In this document: positions 30,227 through 34,996 of the stretch, in pieces
How the letters are laid out: every line of letters starts with the position of its first letter
Numbering within the stretch: the stretch's first letter is position 1
Virus record (IMG/VR): IMGVR_UViG_3300030098_002632
Span: 1 to 34,996 of that record
Origin: a virus
Reading direction: 5' to 3' (one strand)
DNA length: 34,996 nt
Notes under the pieces: generated by a model
Seen by the model: the letters and a program-made list of their open reading frames with translations, nothing else
Databases searched by the model: none
Told to the model about the DNA's origin: nothing
Translations under genes and position numbers: made by a program

Positions 30227-30336
30227 TTTAACATTGGCGTAATTGTTATTGTTACTAAAAACGCAGCAAAGCAAGCAATGAGCATACAAGCTCTAATTGC
30301 TGCTTCTTGGTTTATAGATCTTCTTTTCTTGTGCAA
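30223..30336 (-). CDS. 37-aa single-TM peptide in the leftward operon
   Basis: TTG start at 30336 with a well-placed GGAG (30343-30346, 6-bp spacing) encodes 37 residues: a basic N-terminus ('HKKRRSINQEAAIRAC') and a membrane helix ('MLIACFAAFLVTITITPML'). The stop overlaps the next start (ATGATG). Its frame overlaps the end of the 44-aa gene. Small membrane peptides are common in early phage operons; the role is unknown. Confidence 0.5.
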   Translation of the reverse strand: MHKKRRSINQEAAIRACMLIACFAAFLVTITITPMLK

Positions 30337-30427
30337 TATGATCTCCAATAATATTTTTTATCCGACTTAATTTTAAAGCAGTCATTCTTTGTTTAAATTT
30401 TCGTGATTCAATATTAACCTTACTCAT
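30293..30427 (-). CDS. First gene of the leftward operon: 44-aa basic protein, leaderless
   Basis: ATG at 30427 opens 44 residues ('SKVNIESRKFKQRMTALKLS', then 'RIKNIIGDHIAQEKKIYKPR'), very basic and helical. There is no ribosome binding site. A -10 (CATTAT) ends 6 bp before the ATG, so the mRNA should begin at or within a base of the start codon. A basic, first-in-operon early protein might be an antiterminator (N-like) or an RNA-binding protein; this is inference from position and charge. Confidence 0.5.
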   Translation of the reverse strand: MSKVNIESRKFKQRMTALKLSRIKNIIGDHIAQEKKIYKPRSSN

Positions 30428-30433
30428 ATAGAC

Positions 30434-30499
30434 ATAATGAGTGCTTTAATGTGATACCGCAAACTTTAATTTATGAGATTAAGGCGTTCTACGCCGTAA
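30434..30499 (-). promoter_or_regulatory. Leftward early promoter with both operator types
   Basis: Reading leftward: TTGCGG (-35, 30462-30457), 17 bp, CATTAT (-10, 30439-30434), then the leaderless ATG at 30427. A degenerate type-A operator (TTAATGT-GAT-ACCGCAA, 30446-30462) covers the -35 and spacer. The type-B palindrome (arms TTAAGGCGT and ACGCCGTAA, 3-bp spacer) lies upstream at 30479-30499. Confidence 0.6.
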
Positions 30500-30512
30500 A
30501 TTGTGGATTATT

Positions 30513-31124
30513 TTATTGCCCTTTATTTAAAATAATGGCGCATTTATTTAGGACTGTTTGTAGATCTGTTGAGGTTGCGAGATTTAGATTTTTTTGCTCT
30601 TGTTTTTGCCAACTATCAAGCAAGTGTTTAGCAACTTCTAAATTATAACCGTAAAGAATTTTAGTTTTTAAATTATAATTTTGATTAATAGTTTTTATCA
30701 GATCTTTATTTTTTTTAAGATCCTCGATGTCATATTCAATTAATAGTTCTGCTTTGACCAGAGTATCTAATCGATCTCGCAATCTTCTTTCTTCATGCTC
30801 TACTCCAAGATCTAGTAATTCTTTTTCAATTTCCTTTAAACTCATAAATCGGAAATCTTCTAAAGTTTTTTTTAAAATGCACAAACTAATACGATAATCA
30901 ATTGGATCTATTTTTATGTTTTGCCAGTCGCCATCTTTTAATTGTCCGTATGTTCCAAGTACAGCTGCAATTTTTTCAAATATGAACCAGAGATCAAATA
31001 ATTTTTCATTTATTTCAAGTGCATTTTCAATAGGAATAGTAACCCAGTTATCTTTTTTAATTTGTTTATGAACTACTGTTTCTTTTCTTAACTTTTCATA
31101 AAAAAACTTATTTTGTCTTTTCAT
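30513..31124 (-). CDS. Hypothetical protein with winged-helix-like segment, downstream of the repressor
   Basis: 203 aa, about 35 bp downstream of the repressor gene and in the same direction, so probably in the same lysogeny transcript. 'MSLKEIEKELLDLGVEHEER' followed by 'RLRDRLDTLVKAELLIEYDI' looks like a winged-helix domain. The N-terminal 90 residues are helical ('ALEINEKLFDLWFIFEKIAA'). AGAGGA stands 2 bp before the ATG. It may be a second lysogeny regulator, an exclusion protein, or a replication initiator, since none is otherwise visible; I cannot decide between these. Confidence 0.6.
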   Translation of the reverse strand: MKRQNKFFYEKLRKETVVHKQIKKDNWVTIPIENALEINEKLFDLWFIFEKIAAVLGTYGQLKDGDWQNIKIDPIDYRISLCILKKTLEDFRFMSLKEIEKELLDLGVEHEERRLRDRLDTLVKAELLIEYDIEDLKKNKDLIKTINQNYNLKTKILYGYNLEVAKHLLDSWQKQEQKNLNLATSTDLQTVLNKCAIILNKGQ

Positions 31125-31158
31125 CTTCCTCTAATCCAGTTTACTAAAGGGCTTTTAG

Positions 31159-31803
31159 CTATCTTGTATTTTTAATTTTTATATCTGTAATAATATGAAA
31201 GCACTTTAGATCAGAAACTTTGATCGTATGCTCTCTATGGTTTCCGTATTTGGTAAATTTTATTTGATCGTTAAATCCGATAGCGCAATTATAACCAACT
31301 ATATAATGACCTTTTTTAAAATGAAAAACAGCATCGCAATTATGTACTAATTTTGACTGCGGCTTATATTCCATATCATCAAATACAATATAATTAATTT
31401 TATCTTCATTAACTTTGTACTCAACAGCACTTCTATCTGGTGGAAATTTATTGTCGGTATTTATTGATCTGTCGCGAGCAAACAATTGTATTGTCGAATT
31501 TTTTGGATCTAAAGTTCCAATAACTTTTAAGGAATTAGAATAATGTTCGTCATCCTCTACAAGATCTATTGGATCATAGTTAATATCAGTATGTTTTTTT
31601 AAATAGTCTTTTAAACGCATTAAATTATCATAACTAATTTTATGATGCGCATTTCCATCTTTATCTAAATTACGCCACTTACTAACTGTTTGTGGAGCTA
31701 CTTTACAATGACTAGCGACATCATTGTTAACTGAATCTACATTAAGATCTAGTCCGTCTAAAATTTTTCCGATTTTACTTCGTCTGCTCACAACTTCTAA
31801 CAT
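31159..31803 (-). CDS. CI-like repressor
   Basis: 214 aa. The start at 31803 is chosen because GAGGAG lies 5 bp upstream; a GTG at 31860 would add 19 residues with no ribosome binding site. The N-terminal HTH is clear ('NNDVASHCKVAPQTVSKWRN', about residues 25-45). The C-terminal half ('KPQSKLVHNCDAVFHFKKGH' and 'YIVGYNCAIGF') is strand-rich like the S24/LexA dimerisation domain, but I see no convincing Ala-Gly cleavage site or Ser/Lys dyad, so RecA-driven self-cleavage is uncertain. It is transcribed away from the rightward early operon and should bind one of the two operator families. Confidence 0.8.
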   Translation of the reverse strand: MLEVVSRRSKIGKILDGLDLNVDSVNNDVASHCKVAPQTVSKWRNLDKDGNAHHKISYDNLMRLKDYLKKHTDINYDPIDLVEDDEHYSNSLKVIGTLDPKNSTIQLFARDRSINTDNKFPPDRSAVEYKVNEDKINYIVFDDMEYKPQSKLVHNCDAVFHFKKGHYIVGYNCAIGFNDQIKFTKYGNHREHTIKVSDLKCFHIITDIKIKNTR

Positions 31804-31879
31804 ATCACTCCTCGATTTATTAACAACATTAAAATTAAACAATGAAATAAATTTATCCACAATATTTTAATGCTAAATT

Positions 31880-31900
31880 TTAAGGCGTGCTACGCCGTAA
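31880..31900. promoter_or_regulatory. Type-B operator palindrome in the immunity region
   Basis: Arms TTAAGGCGT and ACGCCGTAA, complementary at 8 of 9 positions, 3-bp spacer. It differs by one base from the copy at 30479-30499. It is 77 bp upstream of the repressor start and 72 bp upstream of the rightward early gene, a likely site for switching between the divergent promoters. Confidence 0.7.
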
Positions 31901-31930
31901 TCTGTTGATAATAATGTAAAACTTTATGCT

Positions 31931-31966
31931 TTAATGTATTACATTAAAAATTATAACGGTTACAAT
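31931..31966 (+). promoter_or_regulatory. Rightward early promoter with perfect type-A operator
   Basis: Palindrome TTAATGT-ATT-ACATTAA (31931-31947). Its right part contains ATTACA (31938-31943), 17 bp upstream of TACAAT (31961-31966). The ATG at 31972 is 5 bp after this -10, so the transcript would be leaderless. An alternative -10 is TATAAC (31952-31957). Either way the operator covers the -35. Confidence 0.68.
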
Positions 31967-31971
31967 CAGCT

Positions 31972-32169
31972 ATGAGATTACAAGATATAGTAGAAAAAGC
32001 AGAAAATTATTATGAAAAATTGTCATATATTGATGGCTTATCAAACATAGCTATTTTAAATAAATGCAAAATTGAGCATGGCTTCTGGACGGATAATTAT
32101 CCACAACTACCATCAGATGCTTTTACTATTTTTTTATTATTTGCAAAGTTTTTCCATGAACAAAACTGA
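31972..32169 (+). CDS. First gene of the rightward early operon, 65 aa, leaderless
   Basis: 65 aa, with no ribosome binding site and a -10 just 5 bp before the ATG. The sequence ('LQDIVEKAENYYEKLSYIDG', then 'LSNIAILNKCKIEHGFWTD') is helical with an aromatic C-terminus ('AFTIFLLFAKFFHEQ'). The middle could be a divergent HTH, which would suit a Cro-like protein, but the match is weak. It overlaps the next gene by 14 bp. Confidence 0.55.
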   Translation: MRLQDIVEKAENYYEKLSYIDGLSNIAILNKCKIEHGFWTDNYPQLPSDAFTIFLLFAKFFHEQN

Positions 32170-32338
32170 AATGGCGACATTGATGCTGCGATCTGGAACA
32201 TCCAGAACGGATCTTAGAATAGAATTAGGGCTACCGAGATTACATTGTGAAGCGATGTTAAAAGGTAAGATCCCAGTAAGTGCAAATGTTGCATCATATT
32301 TAATTAATAAAATGGAAGCTCAGAAATCTTATGAGTGA
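32156..32338 (+). CDS. 60-aa helix-turn-helix protein (Cro-like candidate)
   Basis: ATG at 32156; a longer frame from 32072 only adds the reverse-frame shadow of the previous gene. 'MATLMLRSGTSRTDLRIELG' then 'LPRLHCEAMLKGKIPVSANV' shows the helix-turn-helix pattern of small phage repressors: a first helix, 'L..eLgl....~~~l..G~ipvs'. As the second gene after the rightward operator it is in the position of a Cro or CII-type regulator. It overlaps both neighbours, so the cluster is co-translated. Confidence 0.6.
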   Translation: MNKTEMATLMLRSGTSRTDLRIELGLPRLHCEAMLKGKIPVSANVASYLINKMEAQKSYE

Positions 32339-32576
32339 TATGGGAATTAGAAATGGACGGTGGCATCCTAAATGGCAATATGAAGATTGGAATAAGTGGG
32401 CGAATACAGATGAGGGCAAACTAGAGCTTAGAGAAAAACAAGAAGAAAGCAGAAAGATTATAGAAGCCAGAAAAAAGAGAATAATAGAAACAGCAAAACA
32501 AGCCTTAAAGAAGCCACATTTTTTAACAGAGATCCAGAGAAAAGAATACAGGAGAGTTTTAGATGAAAACACTTAG
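32331..32576 (+). CDS. Small helical hypothetical protein
   Basis: 81 aa. 'IRNGRWHPKWQYEDWNKWAN' is Trp-rich, followed by a long charged helix ('ELREKQEESRKIIEARKKRI') and 'EIQRKEYRRVLDENT'. The ATG overlaps the previous gene by 8 bp. A DNA-binding or coiled-coil role is possible; not recognised. Confidence 0.55.
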   Translation: MSDMGIRNGRWHPKWQYEDWNKWANTDEGKLELREKQEESRKIIEARKKRIIETAKQALKKPHFLTEIQRKEYRRVLDENT

Positions 32577-32739
32577 CTTTATATTAGTTAGCTTATGTCT
32601 AATGTTATATATATTTATTTATTCAATTATATTTTTCTTAAATAAGTTAACTAACAATAAGCTAACGCTATTATATCAAGGTAAACTTAATAGCAGTCAA
32701 TCCCTGCCAAGCAATAAATCTGTTGATAAATGTGAATAA
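32563..32739 (+). CDS. 58-aa single-TM protein
   Basis: ATG at 32563, GGAG upstream, overlapping the previous gene by 14 bp. A hydrophobic segment covers residues 5-26 ('SFILVSLCLMLYIFIYSIIF'), followed by a short charged tail with 'SNKSVDKCE'. It could be a signal anchor. A small early membrane protein such as an exclusion or lysis-control factor is possible, with no direct evidence. Confidence 0.6.
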   Translation: MKTLSFILVSLCLMLYIFIYSIIFFLNKLTNNKLTLLYQGKLNSSQSLPSNKSVDKCE

Positions 32740-32751
32740 GGTTAATAAGTG

Positions 32752-32994
32752 ATGAATAAAGAAAAAGATTTTAAATGGGTAGTTAATAATGAAGATGATT
32801 TAAGTAAGTTTATTCATATCTTTCCCAGATACGAAGATGGACAACCATATATCCAAATACAAATTGGAACATCAGAAGATGGTTTTATTTTTAGAAAAAA
32901 TGTTAATGATAATTATGTTTATAATTTAATGGAGAAACTAATCTTACTTAGTAGGCAAATGAATAATGAGAAAGACAATCGCAACGGACATTAA
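32752..32994 (+). CDS. Small acidic hypothetical protein
   Basis: 80 aa from the ATG at 32752, preceded by AAGG; a GTG three bases earlier is also in frame. 'DLSKFIHIFPRYEDGQPYIQ' and 'QIGTSEDGFIFRKNVNDNYV' suggest a small beta domain, with a C-terminal helix. It overlaps the DUF6362-like gene by 29 bp. Function unknown. Confidence 0.55.
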   Translation: MNKEKDFKWVVNNEDDLSKFIHIFPRYEDGQPYIQIQIGTSEDGFIFRKNVNDNYVYNLMEKLILLSRQMNNEKDNRNGH

Positions 32995-33415
32995 GCCAGA
33001 TATTGTAGTATGGGCTACTCAAAAAGAATTAGATGCTATTGATATGATATTTAAGCGTGCAGCTAAAACAGATCTACGATTACCACCAGTAAAGTTAAAA
33101 AGAATTGCAGCTGCATGGTTAGATACAAAAACAGAATGGACGGAATATGGTTACGATCCTAAAGCAAAAGTCACCATCAAGCCATCGCGAGAAGATCTAA
33201 GTAATTATGATACAGCATTAGATATAGGTTTAAAATTATCAAGAGAAGATAGACAACTGATCTGGGCAGTAGCTATTTCTTGGGCAGCTAAACCTTATGG
33301 CACATGGACACGCGTTGCCAAGAAATATAATTGCACTCGCCAGACTGTTATGAACAGACATAGAGGAGCGTTACAGAGAGCGTATATCGCCATCAATTAT
33401 TATAATATCATTTGA
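32966..33415 (+). CDS. DUF6362-like helix-turn-helix protein, possible late regulator
   Basis: 149 aa. The C-terminal half ('REDRQLIWAVAISWAAKPYG', 'TWTRVAKKYNCTRQTVMNRH', 'RGALQRAYIAIN') matches the DUF6362 pattern as I remember it: a helical lead, 'W..va..~g.sr.t...r...~l', i.e. a clear HTH. It is the last gene of the rightward early operon, in the position of Q in lambda, directly before a promoter and structured leader that open the late region. A late-gene activator or antiterminator role is therefore a reasonable inference. Confidence 0.7.
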   Translation: MRKTIATDIKPDIVVWATQKELDAIDMIFKRAAKTDLRLPPVKLKRIAAAWLDTKTEWTEYGYDPKAKVTIKPSREDLSNYDTALDIGLKLSREDRQLIWAVAISWAAKPYGTWTRVAKKYNCTRQTVMNRHRGALQRAYIAINYYNII

Positions 33416-33441
33416 CACTCTTAACGAAATCAGCTTACGAA
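33412..33441 (+). promoter_or_regulatory. Probable late promoter
   Basis: A perfect -35 TTGACA (33412-33417) overlaps the end of the DUF6362-like gene. The best -10 at 18 bp is TACGAA (33436-33441), which is weak, so an activator may be needed. A perfect TATAAT (33401-33406) lies slightly upstream but has no good -35. It reads into the structured leader and then the late genes. Confidence 0.5.
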
Positions 33442-33451
33442 TATTATATTA

Positions 33452-33579
33452 TGGGCGTGTATCGTCCAACTGAGCAAGAACTCAGCGGAGTGGCGTAACT
33501 ATCATACTTCCTTCCTTACACACAACAAACTAAACGAATAGCTGGCATACTCCTATTTGCTGGCTCTGTTATGCCACTC
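33452..33579 (+). ncRNA. Structured leader RNA ahead of the late genes
   Basis: A 178-bp gap (33416-33593) without a gene holds four pairings. Hairpin 1 is TGGGCG/CGTCCA (33452-33457 with 33463-33468). Hairpin 2 is CTGAG/CTCAG (33470-33474 with 33481-33485). A long 12-bp stem pairs GAGTGGCGTAAC (33488-33499) with GTTATGCCACTC (33568-33579), one G-U pair. A competing stem pairs TGGCATA (33543-33549) with TATGCCA (33570-33576). The last two cannot form together, so the leader could switch. The next start's AAGGA lies just 3'. Confidence 0.55.
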
Positions 33580-33593
33580 ATAAGGAATTTATA

Positions 33594-33707
33594 ATGGGAA
33601 TATATGGAGATGTAGAGATGCCTGCGTGGATCTATAATACAAATAAAAAGAAACCAAAGAAAACACAATCAAAGAAGAAACCAACTTACCGACCTAAAAA
33701 GAAATAA
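33594..33707 (+). CDS. 37-aa Lys-rich peptide
   Basis: ATG at 33594, AAGGA upstream, immediately after the structured leader. It encodes 37 residues with 'GIYGDVEMPAWIYNTN' then a Lys/Pro-rich tail ('KKKPKKTQSKKKPTYRPKKK'). The stop shares a base with the methyltransferase-like start (TAATG). It could bind nucleic acid, or be a leader peptide whose translation responds to the upstream RNA. Confidence 0.55.
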   Translation: MGIYGDVEMPAWIYNTNKKKPKKTQSKKKPTYRPKKK

Positions 33708-34213
33708 TGCAGTATAAGATCCTTGATCCATGCTGCGCTACTCGCGCAATGTGGTTTAATAAAAATGATGATAGATGTTTATTTGCAGATCAAAGACAAG
33801 GTAGAATGGTAGTAAGACATCACAGACCGAAATCGGATAAAGGCGCAATAAGAAACAGAAATGATAAGGTTGTAGATCCTGTTCATGTACATGATTTTAG
33901 GCAAATGCCTTATCCAGATAATAGTTTTTATCATGTAGTTTTTGATCCACCTCATATTAGAAATATATCAATGAAATCTCAAATAGGTTTTGCTTATGGA
34001 TCTTTAGATAAGGAAACTTGGCAAGAAGATATAAAAAAAGGTTTTGCTGAATGTTTTAGAGTATTAAAACCAAACGGTACTTTAATCTTTAAATGGAATG
34101 AAGTTGATATACCTTTAAGAAGAATTTTAAAACTAACAGATTATACAGCTATGTACGGACATAGAACTGGTAAAAAAATGTTAACACATTGGGTAGCGTT
34201 TATTAAGGATTAA
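33707..34213 (+). CDS. SAM-dependent DNA methyltransferase-like protein
   Basis: 168 aa. 'ILDPCCATRAMWFNK' resembles the SAM-binding motif I of a phage methyltransferase group ('iLDaCCG.rmfWfdk'). 'VVFDPPH' is a D-P-P-(Y/F/H) catalytic motif, preceded by 'MPYPDNSFYH'. 'ECFRVLKPNGTLIFKWNEVD' is the family's late strand. Such enzymes methylate adenine or cytosine amino groups, often against host restriction. His replaces the aromatic residue of DPPY, and 'CCA' replaces 'CCG', so it may be altered. It sits between the leader peptide and the gpZ-like gene in the late transcript. Confidence 0.72.
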   Translation: MQYKILDPCCATRAMWFNKNDDRCLFADQRQGRMVVRHHRPKSDKGAIRNRNDKVVDPVHVHDFRQMPYPDNSFYHVVFDPPHIRNISMKSQIGFAYGSLDKETWQEDIKKGFAECFRVLKPNGTLIFKWNEVDIPLRRILKLTDYTAMYGHRTGKKMLTHWVAFIKD

Positions 34214-34217
34214 GATT

Positions 34218-34910
34218 ATGCCAACGATACAACTCAAATCAAATGTTAAAGCAATACTCAAAGAAACTAAACGCTTTGAAAGAGTAGAGCTTCCTAAATC
34301 ATTTGGTAAAGCTATTGATACGGCAGCACAAGAAACAGCTAAGACTTGTAATAGATTAACGACTAAGTTCTTTGAAAACCCTGTTAAGTTTACGCAAACT
34401 TCATTTGGTTTTTATAAGACTAACTTTAATCAAAAGACTATCGACCAGAAGCGAGCCTATATTGGATTAAAAGGTATAGGAAAGATACGCGGTGGTGGTT
34501 CAGCTGATATGATACAGAGAAGATCTGAGATGTTTAATCTAATGATCTTCGGTGGAATAAGACGAGCTAAGAAGAAATACTTAGTGAAGCCTGCTAAACA
34601 TTCAAAGCTAAATGCTTCAGGTAATTTTCCCAGAACCTTTTTGAAAAACAGATTAGCTAAACCAGATAAGTTTATACAGGGCATACCTAAAGGTTTCAGT
34701 GGAGAAAAGTTTAGAGGGTTATGGCAAGTCCAGAAGTCAGGATTAAAGATGGTTGCTAAGTATGATCCAACAACAAGTTATGATAAAAAGATTTATCCAT
34801 ACTTTAGAATAGTTAAGAACAATGTCAGGAAGATTGTACCGCGAGAGTTCAAAAAGAATATGAAGAAGTATAGTATGCGGCGCTTCTTTCCTAAACCAAA
34901 GAGAATATAA
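34218..34910 (+). CDS. Minor tail protein Z-like structural protein
   Basis: 230 aa, very basic. 'AIDTAAQETAKTCNRLTTKF' and 'NPVKFTQTSFGFYKTNF' at the start, 'MFNLMIFGGIRRAKKKYLVK', then 'HSKLNASGNFPRTFLKNRL' and 'TTSYDKKIYPYFRIVKNNV' follow the pattern of gpZ-like proteins ('P...t..s~~v', 'yl...i.GG.r', 'ln.~GN.pr~~~'). gpZ-type proteins help form the head-proximal tail end. Here it is upstream of cos, far from the other tail genes on the linear map, but it joins the late operon across the ends. Confidence 0.65.
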   Translation: MPTIQLKSNVKAILKETKRFERVELPKSFGKAIDTAAQETAKTCNRLTTKFFENPVKFTQTSFGFYKTNFNQKTIDQKRAYIGLKGIGKIRGGGSADMIQRRSEMFNLMIFGGIRRAKKKYLVKPAKHSKLNASGNFPRTFLKNRLAKPDKFIQGIPKGFSGEKFRGLWQVQKSGLKMVAKYDPTTSYDKKIYPYFRIVKNNVRKIVPREFKKNMKKYSMRRFFPKPKRI

Positions 34911-34984
34911 TTTAAAAAAAACATAAGGAAACTCTTTGTTTTAAGGGGGGTTTGTTAGGTTCTTTCCGATCGAAGACGCTTGCA
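34911..34984. promoter_or_regulatory. Non-coding region left of cos
   Basis: No gene. It contains an A-run (34914-34921), a G6 tract (34945-34950) and a GC-rich stretch next to the terminal repeat (CGATCGAAGACGCTTGCA, 34967-34984). The G-tract and the GC-rich stretch are candidates for cosQ/cosN elements by analogy with lambda. Confidence 0.3.
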
Positions 34985-34996
34985 GGTTGTTCGCGG
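34985..34996. other. Right copy of 12-bp terminal repeat (cos)
   Basis: Exact copy of bases 1-12. Joined through this repeat, the molecule is a circle of 34,984 bp, and the late genes at 33.6-34.9 kb run straight into the terminase genes. Confidence 0.6.

Noticed and set aside
30479-30499. Palindrome as intrinsic terminator of the leftward lysogeny operon
   Set aside because: It follows the 30513 stop closely, but there is no U-run in either direction, and the near-identical copy at 31880-31900 lies upstream of genes, not after them. An operator explains both copies.
31804-31860. GTG start extending the repressor by 19 residues
   Set aside because: No ribosome binding site, while ATG 31803 has GAGGAG at a good distance; the extension has no HTH content.
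32072-32155. 28-residue N-terminal extension of the small HTH protein
   Set aside because: It is the shadow of the preceding 65-aa gene, and its hydrophobic sequence does not fit the HTH domain.

Overview
The window looks like one complete genome of a temperate, tailed (siphovirus-type) phage of an AT-rich Gram-negative host. The last 12 bases repeat the first 12 (GGTTGTTCGCGG) directly upstream of the terminase genes. That is what a lambda-type cos phage with 12-nt cohesive ends, or a closed circular contig, would give, so the unit genome is about 34,984 bp. A Gram-negative host is indicated by a phage-borne outer-membrane porin, a lipoprotein with a lipobox, and lambda-like tail genes. Several features (a TorF-type porin, a cupredoxin-like insert, low-GC coding, a three-TM holin) remind me of marine proteobacterial phages, but the host cannot be fixed from the sequence.

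Layout. (1) 33.4-35.0 kb, continuing across the ends to 24.3 kb on the + strand, is the late region. It runs: structured leader, methyltransferase-like gene, gpZ-like gene, cos, small and large terminase, a 6.6-kb block with a giant propeller/fibre protein and a repeat protein, gpW-like connector, portal, fused protease-capsid, head-tail joiners, tail terminator, tail tube, G/GT tail chaperones (clear -1 frameshift site A_AAA_AAC), tape measure, distal tail, hub with a cupredoxin-like insertion, NlpC/P60-like protein, and tail tip protein. The tail-tip gene is split inside a fibronectin-III domain by a two-gene membrane/holin cassette. Cargo genes follow: a porin, a lipoprotein and a degenerate SNase-fold protein. 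(2) 24.3-26.9 kb is the integration module: a 319-bp attP-like region with arm-type repeats and a core resembling a tRNA-Pro anticodon arm, a tyrosine integrase, a small gene, and a complete tRNA-Pro(UGG). (3) 30.4-26.9 kb on the - strand is the leftward early operon: small genes, Erf-type annealing protein, an SSB-like protein, an AlpA-like HTH protein, a nuclease-like protein and a metallophosphoesterase. (4) 30.5-32.0 kb is the immunity region with a CI-like repressor. (5) 32.0-33.4 kb is the rightward early operon, ending in an HTH protein that may switch on the late region.

Regulation. A 7-3-7 palindrome TTAATGTNNNACATTAA is perfect in front of the holin, the integrase and the rightward early operon. 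Degenerate copies stand before the leftward operon and the 26.3-kb gene. A second palindrome (arms TTAAGGCGT/ACGCCGTAA) occurs only in the two early control regions. Both early promoters appear to give leaderless mRNAs.

Most notable leads: a possible 'break-and-replace' strategy, in which integration into a host tRNA-Pro anticodon arm is compensated by a phage-borne tRNA-Pro; the split tail-tip gene; the cupredoxin insertion in the hub; the operator network; and a structured RNA at the start of the late transcript. No endolysin and no replication initiator could be recognised.
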